64,000 nt of DNA from Paracoccus methylarcula (GCF_003007735.2 NZ_PXNQ02000011.1:62001-126000); one strand, 5' to 3'; shown: positions 36,940 through 46,306, counted from the stretch's first letter. Made by a program: numbers and translations. Notes: generated by a model not told the origin, from the letters alone.

Positions 36940-38297
36940 GTGCCCCTCTCTGCTCGGGATTGCAGGGTAAAGCGGCCACCATGCGCGGCCGCGACTTCGT
37001 TCACGATGGTCAGGCCGAGACCCGAGCCGACGATATCGCCGACATTGCTGCCCCGGCGGAACCGGACGGTCAGGTCCTCATCCCCCGGGCCGAGCCCCCT
37101 GCCCTCGTCCAGCACAGCGAGCGTGGCCATGCCTTCGCGGCAGGTCAGGCTGATCCGCACCTGTCCCTCGGACTGCGAGTATTTCAGCGCGTTGTCGAGG
37201 ATATTGCGCAAGGCCACCTCGATCATCCGATCATCCCCCGGCACAAGGCAGGCCGTATCCAGCCCCTCGGCGCGCATATCGATCTCGCGCATCTCGGCAA
37301 TGGGCTGGACGGATTGCAGCACCGAGGCGGAGAGTGCCGCGAAATCGACGGGCGCGGCAGAGAACTGGTCGCTGCGATACAGGACCATCGCGTGATCGAG
37401 GATCTGATTGGCCGAACGGCTGCTCTCGCCGATCGCGCGAACCATCCGGCGCAGCCGCTGGCGGGTCGCCTCGTCCGAGGTTTCGGCCAGCGCGATCTCG
37501 GCCTCGGTGCGGACCAGCGACAATGGTGTCCGAATGCGGTGGGCGGCCTCGAAGATAAAGGTTTCGGCCAGCGCGAGCGCTCCGCGCAGCCGGGTGATGA
37601 AACCGTTCAGCGCAGCGACCAATGGCAGCAATTCCTGTGGCGCCGGATGCCGGACCGGACGCAGGTCATGCGGGCCGCGCCGGGCGACGGCACCGGCAAG
37701 GCGATCCACGGGCCGGATCACCGATCGCGCCGCCCAAAGCGCCAGCGGCAGGGCCAGGACGAAGAAGCCCAGCCCGATCCAGACCGAGCTGCGGGCGGTG
37801 TCGCGGGCGATGGCCGCCTGACCATAACGGGTCTGCCCCAGAGTCACGGTAATTTCCTCGACCCGCGTATCCACCAGCACCCGGCGCGAAATCGCGGCCA
37901 GGCGCAGCCGGTTGCCCCGGTAATCCGCATCCCAGAACAGCGGCGACAGATCGCCGGGAACCCCCGGGGGAGGCGGCAGGTTCTCGTAACCGGTGATCAG
38001 CCGCTCATCCGTCGAGAGGCTGTAGAACACCCGCTCATCCCCCATCGCGCCCAGCATCGAGAAGGTCGCATAGGGCAGATCAAGCTCCAGCCCCTCGTCC
38101 ACCGGCCGCAACCCGTCGCCGATCGAGATGACCGCCGCCTCCAGAACGGCATCCTGACTGGCCCGGGAGGCACGTTCCGCCGCGAAACGGACGGCGAAGA
38201 ACAGCGCCAGAACCAGAAGCGCGGACAGTGCCACGAACTGCCAGACCAATCGCCTGCGCAGGGAGAAACGTGCCGGTCGCGCCTCGCCTCGCCTCAT
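36891..38297 (-). CDS. Sensor histidine kinase, TctE-like
   Basis: The 468-residue kinase has an N-terminal membrane helix (LVWQFVALSALLVLALFFAV), a periplasmic 2CSK_N-like sensor region to about residue 165, and a second helix (SVWIGLGFFVLALPLALWAA). The phospho-acceptor box FIFEAAHRIRTPLSLVRTE is near residue 250, and the ATPase N, G1 and G2 boxes are NILDNALKYS, DEGRGLGPGD and GSGLGLTIV. The start overlaps the response regulator stop by 4 nt. It is divergent from tctCBA, suggesting it senses a tricarboxylate-like ligand. Confidence 0.92.
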   Translation of the reverse strand: MRRGEARPARFSLRRRLVWQFVALSALLVLALFFAVRFAAERASRASQDAVLEAAVISIGDGLRPVDEGLELDLPYATFSMLGAMGDERVFYSLSTDERLITGYENLPPPPGVPGDLSPLFWDADYRGNRLRLAAISRRVLVDTRVEEITVTLGQTRYGQAAIARDTARSSVWIGLGFFVLALPLALWAARSVIRPVDRLAGAVARRGPHDLRPVRHPAPQELLPLVAALNGFITRLRGALALAETFIFEAAHRIRTPLSLVRTEAEIALAETSDEATRQRLRRMVRAIGESSRSANQILDHAMVLYRSDQFSAAPVDFAALSASVLQSVQPIAEMREIDMRAEGLDTACLVPGDDRMIEVALRNILDNALKYSQSEGQVRISLTCREGMATLAVLDEGRGLGPGDEDLTVRFRRGSNVGDIVGSGLGLTIVNEVAAAHGGRFTLQSRAERGTCAILSLPLSDPVSSS

Positions 38298-38961
38298 TCC
38301 GGGATCAGCCGGTAGCCGACACCCCGAAGCGTTTCCAGTCTTGCGCCGGATCCTTCGAGCTTGCGGCGCAGGCGGGCGATATAGACCTCGATGGCGTTGT
38401 CGCTGATCTCCTCGTCGAAGGAAAAGAGACGATCGATCAGATGCGCCTTGGAATAGGCCTGCCCGGGGCGCGACAGCAGGATTTCCAGCAGCCGCAATTC
38501 CCGCGCGCGCAGCTCCCGCACCTCCTCGCCGATGGTCAGCGTGGCGGCCAGCGCATCGAAAATGAAACCCGCGTAATGCTGCCGGCTGTCGGCCACCCCG
38601 GCATGACGGCGGCGCAGGACGGCACGGCAACGAGCCTGGAGTTCGGCGAAATCGAAAGGCTTGGTAATGTAGTCATCCGCGCCCTGATCCAGCGTATTCA
38701 CGCGGTCGCTGACCGAGGCGCTGGCCTCATCATGATGACGGGGGTATCGTGCCCGGCCTTTCTTTCCTCTCGAAGGAAATCCCTTCCGTCGCCGTCTGGC
38801 AGTGAAATATCAAGCAAAATCAAATCATAAGGGGCTGACCTCAGGAAATCCCCCGCCTCCGACAGGCTGGCCGCCCGGTCGACGCCATGCCCATCCATCG
38901 CCAGCCGCGAGACCACGGCAGCTGCCAGTTCATCACTGTCTTCAACCAACAGAAATCGCAT
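38294..38961 (-). CDS. OmpR-family response regulator, TctD-like, frameshifted
   Basis: The regulator has a receiver domain with acidic pocket VEDSDE and phospho-acceptor Asp51 (LILLDISLPDGDG), and a winged-helix output domain ending IEVYIARLRRKLEGSGARLETLRGVGYRL. The frame breaks near 38727 inside the receiver: ATGATGAGGCCAGC lacks a C. Restoring it reads VIMMTASASVSDRVNTLDQG and gives 222 residues, the family norm. As read, the DNA-binding domain is cut off. It probably activates the divergent tctC operon from the 113-nt region between them. Confidence 0.9.
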
Positions 38962-39074
38962 TCGCTCAACTTTAAGGCAGTCCGTGACAGGTTCGTGTCA
39001 GCTTTTCATCAAATTGTAATTATCGCAATCCCGTGATCCTATACGGGAGCTGACCAATCCTATGGGAGGATATC

Positions 39075-40034
39075 ATGAAGAACTGGACCCGCGCGGCCGT
39101 TGCCGCAATTTTGACAAGTATCGCTGTGCCTGCGGCTGCCGAGGAATGCATCGCTCCCGCCAATCCGGGCGGCGGATGGGACTTCACCTGTCGCCAGATC
39201 GGCCGGATCATGACCGATCTGGGCGTCGCGTCCGGCCTGGTGCAGGTCACCAATCTTGCCGGTGCCGGCGGCGGCGTGGCCTATTCGCAGGTCGTGAACG
39301 AGCGCAATGACGATCCGGATGTCTTCATCGCGGCATCATCCGCAACCACCACGCGCCTTGCCCAGAACGCCTTTGGCGGCGCGACCGCCGACCAGGTGCG
39401 TTGGGTGGGCACGATCGGCGGCGATCCCGGCGTGATCGTCGTGGCGGCCGACAGCGAATTCGAAACCCTGCCCGACCTGATCGAAGCGATCAAGGCCGAT
39501 CCCTCTTCCGTGGCTTTCGCTGGCGGTTCGGCCGTGGGCGGCTTCGATCACCTGAAAGTGCTGATGACGCTGGACAAGGCCGGTTTCACCGATATCCGCA
39601 AGGTCAAGTATATCGGCGTCGATGGCGGCGCGGATGCCATTACCCAGACCGTGGGCGGTTTCGCGCAGGCGATGACCGGCGATCTTTCGGAAATCACCGG
39701 CTTCATCAAGTCCGGTGATGTGCGGCCCATCGCGGTGCTGTCGGAAGAACGCGTGGAAGGCTTCGAGGACGTGCCAACCGCCAAGGAACAGGGCATCGAC
39801 ATCGTCGCGATGAACTGGCGTGGCATCTATGTGCCCAAGGGGATCAGCGACGAGGATTACCAGAAATGGGTCGATGCGCTGAAGCAGGTCGGTGAAAGCG
39901 AGGAGTGGCAGAAGGTCATGACCGAGAACGGCCTGGCACCCTACAGCATCTATGGCGATGAATTCGAGACCTTCGTGGCCGACAATATCGCCCAGACCCA
40001 GAAGATCTCGAAAGATATCGGGTTGCTGCAATGA
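39075..40034 (+). CDS. tctC: Tripartite tricarboxylate transporter substrate-binding protein TctC
   Basis: This periplasmic binding protein of the TTT family has 319 residues: a signal peptide (NWTRAAVAAILTSIAVPAAAE) and a two-lobed Bug fold (PGGGWDFTCRQIGRIMTDLG, GVDGGADAITQTVGGFAQAM). A GGGAGGATATC site precedes the ATG. It begins the six-gene operon tctC-tctB-tctA-atuA-DUF4387-abrB, whose early genes overlap or abut. The 113 nt to the response regulator hold the promoter region. Confidence 0.93.
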   Translation: MKNWTRAAVAAILTSIAVPAAAEECIAPANPGGGWDFTCRQIGRIMTDLGVASGLVQVTNLAGAGGGVAYSQVVNERNDDPDVFIAASSATTTRLAQNAFGGATADQVRWVGTIGGDPGVIVVAADSEFETLPDLIEAIKADPSSVAFAGGSAVGGFDHLKVLMTLDKAGFTDIRKVKYIGVDGGADAITQTVGGFAQAMTGDLSEITGFIKSGDVRPIAVLSEERVEGFEDVPTAKEQGIDIVAMNWRGIYVPKGISDEDYQKWVDALKQVGESEEWQKVMTENGLAPYSIYGDEFETFVADNIAQTQKISKDIGLLQ

Positions 40035-40474
40035 TCCGCGGCGACCGTATCTTCGGAGCGGTCATGATCGTGCTGGCGTTGGGGTATATCCTCACCGCCA
40101 GTCGTATCGGGACCAGCTTCATGTCCGACCCGGTCGGTCCGCGCGTCTTTCCCTACATGGTCGCGGGGGTGGTCATCCTGTGCTCGGTCAGCATGATCCT
40201 GCGCCCGGATCCCGAGGCCGAATGGCCCGCCGGACCGATGCTGCTGCAACTGGGCATCGCCTTTGCCGCATTGATCGGATACGCTTTCGCGATCAAGCCA
40301 CTGGGCTTCATCCTGCCGACAACATTCGTCGCCGGTATCCTGAGTTGGCAGATCGGTGGCCATCCGGCACGCGCCGCGATCTCCGGCGTGGGGCTGGGCA
40401 TCGGGCTCTTCGTGCTGTTTCGGGTCATCCTCGGCCTGGGGCTCCGGGGCCTTCCCGCAGGCTGGGGGTTCTGA
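40031..40474 (+). CDS. tctB: Tripartite tricarboxylate transporter small membrane subunit TctB
   Basis: The 147-residue protein has four hydrophobic helices (IFGAVMIVLALGYILTASR, VFPYMVAGVVILCSV, LLQLGIAFAALIGYAFAI and a C-terminal helix), the layout of TctB. It overlaps tctC by 4 nt and is followed by tctA after 3 nt. Confidence 0.92.
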   Translation: MIRGDRIFGAVMIVLALGYILTASRIGTSFMSDPVGPRVFPYMVAGVVILCSVSMILRPDPEAEWPAGPMLLQLGIAFAALIGYAFAIKPLGFILPTTFVAGILSWQIGGHPARAAISGVGLGIGLFVLFRVILGLGLRGLPAGWGF

Positions 40475-40477
40475 ACC

Positions 40478-42001
40478 ATGGAAATTCTGAGCAATCTCGC
40501 GATGGGCTTTTCCATCGCCGCCACTCCCTACACGTTGCTGCTGGCGGTGATCGGCTGCTTTGTCGGCACCATCATCGGCGCCCTGCCCGGGCTTGGGCCC
40601 GCCAATGGCGTGGCGCTGCTGATCCCGATCTCGTTCTCGATGGGACTTGATGCAATCCCGGCCCTGGTACTGCTGACCTCGGTCTATTACGGGGCGATGT
40701 ATGGCGGGCGGATCAGCTCCATCCTGCTGAACATCCCCGGCGACGAGCCGGCGATGATGACCACGCTGGACGGCTATCCCATGGCCAAGCAGGGCAAGGC
40801 CGGAGAGGCGCTGGTCGTGTCGGGCGTGGCCTCTTTCGTGGGGGCCTTCATCGCCACGATCGGGCTGATGGTCTTTGCCCCCTACCTTGCCCGCGTCGCC
40901 TTCAAATTCGGTCCGGCGGAATATTTCGCGCTTTACCTGCTGGCCTTCTGCACGCTTGGCGGGATCGGTTCGAACAACCAGGCCAAGGCGGCGATGGCCG
41001 CCGCGATCGGCCTTGGCATTGCCATGATCGGACTGGACAAGACCACCGGCATGCCGCGCTTTACCTTTGGTGAATTGCACCTGCAGGACGGGGTGGATTT
41101 CCTTGTCGCCATCGTCGGACTGTTCGCGGTCGCCGAAGTGTTCTTCTTCATCGAGACCCATGGCAAGAACAGCGCCATCGGCGTGAAGCTGGGAAAGATC
41201 CTCGTGCCGTGGCGGATGCTGAAACAGACCACCGGGGCGATGCTGCGCGGCACCGGCATCGGTTTTGTTGCCGGGGTGCTGCCGGGTGCGGGTGCGTCAC
41301 TGGGGTCGTTCCTTGCCTACACGGCCGAGAAATCGGCAGCGCGCGACAAGTCGCAATTCGGCAAGGGCGATCCACGCGGCGTCGCCGCACCCGAGGCTGG
41401 CAACAACGCCGCCGCCGGAGGTGCGCTGGTGCCGATGCTGACGCTCGGCGTGCCGGGATCGGGCACGACCGCGGTGCTGCTGGCGCTGCTGCTGACGCTG
41501 AATATCACGCCGGGACCGCTGCTGTTCACCGAACGGCCCGAAGTCGTCTGGTCGCTGATCGCGGCGCTGCTGATCGCCAATATCGTGCTGCTGCTGATGA
41601 ACGTGCCGATGGTCAAGGTCTTCGTCCATATCCTGTCGGTCCCGGCATGGGTGCTGCTGCCAGGCGTGACCATGGTCGCCTTCGTGGGCATCTATTCGCT
41701 GACCGGCTCCAGCTTCGACATGCTGATGATGGTGGGCTTCGGGGTGCTGGGCTATATCATGCGCAAGCTTGAGATCCCGACGGTTCCGGTGATCCTCGGC
41801 ATCCTGCTGGGCAACGCCATGGAGGACAATCTGCGCCGCGCCATGGTGCTGTCGGACGGGGACTGGACCTTCCTCTTCAGTTCGCCTATCGCAACCGGAC
41901 TCTGGATCGCAGCGGTTCTCGGTTTCGTGGCCCCCGTGTTCCTGCGCCGCTTCCTGAAGAAGCCGCCAATGCCGGAAACCGAACCCAAGGTAGGAGACTG
42001 A
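40478..42001 (+). CDS. tctA: Tripartite tricarboxylate transporter large membrane subunit TctA
   Basis: The 507-residue polytopic permease contains the TctA signatures IGALPGLGPANGVALLIP near residue 33, YGAMYGGRISSILLNIPGDE near residue 70, and the second repeat GVLPGAGASLGSFLAYTAEK. It moves substrate delivered by TctC using an ion gradient. It is complete and in frame. The atuA start follows 1 nt after the stop. Confidence 0.95.
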   Translation: MEILSNLAMGFSIAATPYTLLLAVIGCFVGTIIGALPGLGPANGVALLIPISFSMGLDAIPALVLLTSVYYGAMYGGRISSILLNIPGDEPAMMTTLDGYPMAKQGKAGEALVVSGVASFVGAFIATIGLMVFAPYLARVAFKFGPAEYFALYLLAFCTLGGIGSNNQAKAAMAAAIGLGIAMIGLDKTTGMPRFTFGELHLQDGVDFLVAIVGLFAVAEVFFFIETHGKNSAIGVKLGKILVPWRMLKQTTGAMLRGTGIGFVAGVLPGAGASLGSFLAYTAEKSAARDKSQFGKGDPRGVAAPEAGNNAAAGGALVPMLTLGVPGSGTTAVLLALLLTLNITPGPLLFTERPEVVWSLIAALLIANIVLLLMNVPMVKVFVHILSVPAWVLLPGVTMVAFVGIYSLTGSSFDMLMMVGFGVLGYIMRKLEIPTVPVILGILLGNAMEDNLRRAMVLSDGDWTFLFSSPIATGLWIAAVLGFVAPVFLRRFLKKPPMPETEPKVGD

Positions 42002-42002
42002 C

Positions 42003-43364
42003 ATGCCGACACGCGTTCTGGTGCCTTCGGGCGTTCTTGGCCTCGGCTTCGACCGCAAGGCGCTGGCGCGCGGAGTTGCCATGCGGCCCGACATCATCTG
42101 CATCGACGGAGGGTCCACGGATAGTGGGCCCTTCAGCCTTGGCGCCGGGCAGTCCAAATATTCCCGCGCCGCGACCAAATCCGAATGGCGCATCCTGATG
42201 CAGGCCCGCGCCGAGGCGGGCGTGCCGCTGGTCATCGGCACCGCGGGCACCTGCGGCACCGACAGCACGGTGGACTGGATGCATGACATCACCACCGAAC
42301 TCGCCGAGGAACTGGGCCAGAGCGTCAAGATCGCGCGTCTCTATTCCGGCCAGCCGGTCGGGCGCATCGCCCGGGCGCTTGAGGCCGGCGATGTCACGCC
42401 GCTGACCCCCGCCCCCGAGATCCGGCTGGACGACCTGAGCAATATCGTCGCCCTGGCGGGGGCCGAGCAGATACAGGCCGCGCTTGCCACCGGCGCCGAT
42501 ATCGTCATCGCGGGCCGCACCACCGACACCGCCACCATTGCCGCCCTGCCGCTCTTGCACGGGGATGCCGCCGGGGGCGCATGGCACGGCGCCAAGATCG
42601 CCGAATGCGGAGCGCTGTGTTCGACCAATCCGACCTCTGGCGTGATCATGGTCGATTTCGACACGGACGGCTTCACGGTCGAGCCCATGGCCGAAAGCGC
42701 CGCCTGCACGCCGCATTCGGTCTCGGCCCATATGCTTTATGAAAATTCCGACCCGTTCCATCTCTATGAGCCGGGCGGATATCTGGACGTGACGGGCGCG
42801 CGCTATACCGCGCTGGACCAGCGCCGCGTGCGGGTCGAGGGCTCGGAATGGGTGCCCGGCCCCTATACCGTCAAGCTGGAGGGCGCGCGGATCGCGGGCT
42901 ACCAGACCACCATCCTCGCCATCCTGCGCAATGCCCATTACGTGAAGAACGCGTCCTTATGGGTAGAGCGGCTCACCGCCTATCTGACCGGCGAGATCGA
43001 GAGCAGGATGGGGCTGACGCAAGGCGATTACAGCCTTGAATTCCGGCTGATCGGGGTGAACGGGGCGCTTGGCGATCTTGAGAACCGTTCCGGTGATCCG
43101 GTCGAGATCGGGGTGCTGGGCATCATCACCGCCGCCTCCCAGCCTATCGCGGCCGAGATCGGCAAGCTGATCAACCCCTTCGTCCTGCATTATCCGCTGA
43201 CCGACAGCGAGGAACTGCCGACCTTCGCCTTTCCCTATTCCCCCGCGACAACCGACCGGGGGCCATTGTATGAATTCGCGCTGAACCATGTCATGCGGTT
43301 AAGCGACCCGATGGAGGCGTTCCGGATCGAGCTCAGCCAGATCGGCGCGGAGGTTCCGGCATGA
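42003..43364 (+). CDS. AtuA/DUF1446 family protein
   Basis: The 453-residue cytoplasmic protein matches the DUF1446/AtuA family first linked to acyclic terpene use in Pseudomonas. Recognisable parts are DIICIDGGSTDSGPFSLGAG, VIGTAGTCGTDSTVDWMHDI, IVIAGRTTDTATIAALPLLHG and a C-terminal region around RLIGVNGALGD. No catalytic mechanism is established that I know of. It is embedded in a TTT operon and overlaps the DUF4387 gene by 4 nt. None of the other atu genes (carboxylase, dehydrogenases) are present, so terpene use is unlikely here. Confidence 0.88.
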   Translation: MPTRVLVPSGVLGLGFDRKALARGVAMRPDIICIDGGSTDSGPFSLGAGQSKYSRAATKSEWRILMQARAEAGVPLVIGTAGTCGTDSTVDWMHDITTELAEELGQSVKIARLYSGQPVGRIARALEAGDVTPLTPAPEIRLDDLSNIVALAGAEQIQAALATGADIVIAGRTTDTATIAALPLLHGDAAGGAWHGAKIAECGALCSTNPTSGVIMVDFDTDGFTVEPMAESAACTPHSVSAHMLYENSDPFHLYEPGGYLDVTGARYTALDQRRVRVEGSEWVPGPYTVKLEGARIAGYQTTILAILRNAHYVKNASLWVERLTAYLTGEIESRMGLTQGDYSLEFRLIGVNGALGDLENRSGDPVEIGVLGIITAASQPIAAEIGKLINPFVLHYPLTDSEELPTFAFPYSPATTDRGPLYEFALNHVMRLSDPMEAFRIELSQIGAEVPA

Positions 43365-43660
43365 GGCTTGGCGATCTTGTCCTGAAGGTGCGTTCGAAGA
43401 ATGCCGGTCCGTTCTGGGTCACCATCGACATCTTCTGCGACCGGCCCGAGATCTTCGGGCAGGTCCGCGACAACCTGTCCACCCGTGCGGTCGCCGAACT
43501 GTACCAGGTGCCCGAGCAACTTTTGAAACGGTTCGACATCGAGGATCTGCGGGTCGTCAAGTTCAGCATCCCGCGCCCGGTGGTGCAGGGTTCCGCCGCC
43601 GACCGCGACATGCACGGCGCCCAATATGCCGCTTTGCTGGAAGAATATGAATTCGACTAA
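43361..43660 (+). CDS. DUF4387 family protein (AtuA partner)
   Basis: The 99-residue soluble protein matches DUF4387 (RLGDLVLKVRSKNAGPFWVT, YQVPEQLLKRFDIEDLRVVK, and HGAQYAALLEEYEFD). This family occurs next to, or fused to, AtuA-type proteins, so the two probably form one enzyme. It is translationally coupled to both neighbours: a 4-nt overlap with atuA and 14 nt with the next gene. Confidence 0.87.
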   Translation: MRLGDLVLKVRSKNAGPFWVTIDIFCDRPEIFGQVRDNLSTRAVAELYQVPEQLLKRFDIEDLRVVKFSIPRPVVQGSAADRDMHGAQYAALLEEYEFD

Positions 43661-44681
43661 ACGCCGCATCCTGACCCTGGCGCTGGCTGCCGTCGGTGCG
43701 GGAATTTTCCTGCTTTTAGGTCTGCCCTTGCCGATGCTGCTGGGCCCCATGCTCGCCTGCCTGATCGCGGCGCTGGCCGGTGCGCCGCTGATGGGAGCGG
43801 GCGGATTTGCCGTCTTCATGCGGACCTTCCTGGGCGTCGCCGTGGGCGCCTCGATCACGCCGCAGGTGCTGGGGCAATTGCCGGGCATTGCCGCCTCGCT
43901 GGCCTTCGTGCCGCTGTTCATCGGGGTCATCGCGCTGATCGGCTATCCGATGTTCCGGCGGCTTTTCGGCTTCGATCACCCGACCGCATGGTATGCGACC
44001 ATGCCCGGCGGGCTGCAGGACATGCTGGTCTTCGGCGAAGAGGCGGGCGGCGATGTCCGCGCACTGTCGCTGATCCATGCGACCCGGGTTCTCGTGCTTG
44101 TCACCGTCGCACCGATGATCATGCATGCCTATTGGGGCGTGGATCTCTCGCAGCCGCCCGGAGCCCAGATCCGCGATACCGCCCCCTACGAGATCCTGCT
44201 GATGGTCGCCTCGGGATTCTTCGGCTGGAAGATCGCGGAAAGGCTGGGACTGTTCGGAGCCTCGATCCTCGGGCCGATGCTCCTGACCGCGATCCTGTCG
44301 CTTTCCGGTGTCATCCAGCACCGCCCCCCGGCCGAGATCCTGCAAGCGGCGCAATTCTTCATCGGTATCGCCGTCGGCGTGAAATATGTCGGCATCACCG
44401 GGCGGGAGTTGCGCATCGACGTGACGGCGGGGCTGCTGCATGCGGTCATCCTGGCCTGCATCAGCCTGGTCTTCTTCGAGATCATCGTGCAACTGGATCT
44501 CGCCCCCGCACTGGACGCCATGCTGGCCTTTCTGCCCGGAGGCCAGGCCGAGATGGTCGTGATCGCCATCATCGCCGGCGCCGATCTGGCCTATGTGGTC
44601 AGCCATCACCTGCTGCGGATCATCATCGTCATCACGCTCGCCCCCATCGTCGCCAGGATCATGAGCCGTTCGCGCCACTAA
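43647..44681 (+). CDS. AbrB-family membrane protein (AbrB/DUF duplicated membrane domain)
   Basis: The 344-residue polytopic protein has two membrane repeats typical of AbrB (ammonia monooxygenase-like) permeases: PLPMLLGPMLACLIAALAGA with TWYATMPGG-like (WYATMPGGLQDMLVFGEEAG), and LFGASILGPMLLTAILSLSG with AFLPGGQAEMVVIA. I chose the ATG at 43647, which gives NSTKRRILTLALA and sits 4-9 nt after GGAAG. It ends the tct operon and could export or import the pathway's product; the substrate is unknown. Confidence 0.85.
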   Translation: MNSTKRRILTLALAAVGAGIFLLLGLPLPMLLGPMLACLIAALAGAPLMGAGGFAVFMRTFLGVAVGASITPQVLGQLPGIAASLAFVPLFIGVIALIGYPMFRRLFGFDHPTAWYATMPGGLQDMLVFGEEAGGDVRALSLIHATRVLVLVTVAPMIMHAYWGVDLSQPPGAQIRDTAPYEILLMVASGFFGWKIAERLGLFGASILGPMLLTAILSLSGVIQHRPPAEILQAAQFFIGIAVGVKYVGITGRELRIDVTAGLLHAVILACISLVFFEIIVQLDLAPALDAMLAFLPGGQAEMVVIAIIAGADLAYVVSHHLLRIIIVITLAPIVARIMSRSRH

Positions 44682-44806
44682 TGCCGGGTTTCTGCGGGCT
44701 GAACGGGCGGATGGCTTTGCCTTTTGCGGCGCAAAGCTATTATACGGCATGACACCGGCTGCATATGGGAGCCGATCGAGATTTGCGGCATTCAAGGAGA
44801 GAGACA

Positions 44807-45292
44807 ATGGACCGCCTGCCCCATGAAAAGGGTTTCCACGTAAGCTGGGACCAATTGCACCGCGATGCGCGCGCCCTTGCCTGGCGGCTGGACGGAACCG
44901 ATTGGCGTGCCGTCGTCGCGGTGACTCGCGGTGGATTGGTCCCGGCAATGATCGTCGCGCGGGAACTCGACATCCGCACCATCGACACGATCAGCATCAA
45001 ATCCTATCACAAGCAGGAACAGGGTGGCCTGAAGGTTCTGAAACACCCCGACCCCGAACTGATGAGCGATGGCGAGGGAATCCTCGTCGTTGATGACCTG
45101 GTCGATTCCGGCCGCACGCTGGAGCTGATCCGCGAGATGTATCCCAAGGCCCATTTCGCGACCGTCTATGCCAAGCCCAAGGGCAAGCCGATGGTCCAGA
45201 GCTATGTGACCGAGGTCAGCCAGGATACCTGGATTTTCTTTCCCTGGGACATGGCCTTGCAATATGTGCAGCCCTATCGCGGCGAGGATTGA
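44807..45292 (+). CDS. gpt: Xanthine phosphoribosyltransferase
   Basis: This 161-residue purine salvage enzyme has the PRPP loop [17 protein letters not shown] near residue 87 and [17 protein letters not shown] near residue 43. The start at 44807 ([20 protein letters not shown]) follows AAGGAGAGAG; the open frame begins 42 nt earlier. The gene appears monocistronic. Confidence 0.92.
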   Translation: MDRLPHEKGFHVSWDQLHRDARALAWRLDGTDWRAVVAVTRGGLVPAMIVARELDIRTIDTISIKSYHKQEQGGLKVLKHPDPELMSDGEGILVVDDLVDSGRTLELIREMYPKAHFATVYAKPKGKPMVQSYVTEVSQDTWIFFPWDMALQYVQPYRGED

Positions 45293-45377
45293 GGCGAAAT
45301 CACGCCGCCATCCCATCCGGAACTGGCGGTGACCCGCAAGCCGCCAATCACCCGGTGATCGGCACGACCTTGCCTGC

Positions 45378-45406
45378 TTGAGGTATATATCGTAATATTC
45401 TGTTAT
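45378..45406 (+). promoter_or_regulatory. Candidate promoter for the PRC-barrel gene
   Basis: TTGAGG (45378-45383) and TGTTAT (45401-45406) are separated by 17 nt in an unusually AT-rich stretch of the 290-nt gap after gpt. Nothing else recognisable lies in that gap. Confidence 0.35.
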
Positions 45407-45583
45407 TGCATGATAAAACCACCTAAATAGCACGCGCTCTCCGCGTTTGCATATCAAGGGCTGGCAAAATCTTGCCCGGATACTGGCGACGCAGGAACCC
45501 GAAGGGCTTGCAGCACATTGTCCCAGTGCATTGCGTCGATCAAATTCACAGGCGCAACGCAATTGGTAAAAAGGAGACATGTG

Positions 45584-46260
45584 ATGCGTAAGCTTTTTAT
45601 GACGACTGCTGTTGTGCTGCCCTTTGCCCTTGCTCCGGCCTTCGCGCAGGAGACGACGACCGAGGAACCCGCCATGGACCCGGTGGCAGAGGCTCAGACC
45701 GATCCGGCGGCCGATGCTGCCGCGGCAGAGGCCGAAGCGGCCGCAGCTGCGGAAGAAGCACTGAAAGCGAGATCACGGAAAGCGGCAAGGTCGTGCAAGA
45801 ACAGGCCGCGAACGAACTGCGCCTGGACTGGATCACCAATGCGACCGTGATGGCACCTGACGGCAGCTCGATCGGCAGCATCAACGACCTGATCCTGGAC
45901 GGAGAAACCGGTGAGATGATCGCTGCTGTGATCGGTGTCGGCGGTTTCCTCGGCATTGGCGAGAAGCAGATCGCCGTTCCCTGGGAGCAGCTCACGATCA
46001 ATGCCGACGCGCAAGAGGTCACGAGCGATCTGACCAAGGAAGAAGCCGATGTCGCGCCGGCATATGTGTTCCGTGAACGGGCCGCCGCACCGGGCGCTCC
46101 GGCGGGCGATGCCATGGCACCGGCGGATGACACGATGGCACCGGCGGACGACACGATGGCACCGGCCGACGACACGATGGCACCGGCCGACGACACGACG
46201 GCACCGGCGGACGACCCCGCCGCCGCGCCCGCCGAAGGCGAAGAGCCTGCCGGCAACTGA
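45584..46260 (+). CDS. Exported PRC-barrel domain protein with APADDTM repeats, frameshifted
   Basis: The protein has a signal peptide (RKLFMTTAVVLPFALAPAFA), an Ala/Glu-rich segment, a PRC barrel (RLDWITNATVMAPDGSSIGS, IGVGGFLGIGEKQIAVPWEQ) and a C-terminal run of five APADD(T)M-type repeats. The frame breaks near 45768 (AAAGCGAGATC lacks one base); restoring it reads ALKA-EITESGKVVQEQ and gives 225 residues. PRC barrels of this exported type are often stress- or envelope-related, but no specific role is visible. AAGGAG precedes the ATG and a strong terminator follows. Confidence 0.85.
46117..46221 (+). repeat. Five 21-nt tandem repeats in the PRC-barrel gene
   Basis: Five units of GCACCGGCSGAYGACACGATG-type sequence run end to end, the last diverging to CCCGCC. 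Each encodes APADDTM or a close variant, forming an acidic, proline-containing linker. The near-identity at the DNA level suggests recent slippage. Confidence 0.92.
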
Positions 46261-46275
46261 CAGGCAGATGACATG

Positions 46276-46306
46276 AAGGCGGCCCTCCGGGGCCGCCTTT
46301 TCGTTT
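46276..46306 (+). terminator. Intrinsic terminator after the PRC-barrel gene
   Basis: The stem AAGGCGGCCC/GGGCCGCCTT with a TCCG loop is followed by TTTTCGTTTT. It separates the PRC-barrel gene from the convergent trpE. Confidence 0.9.
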
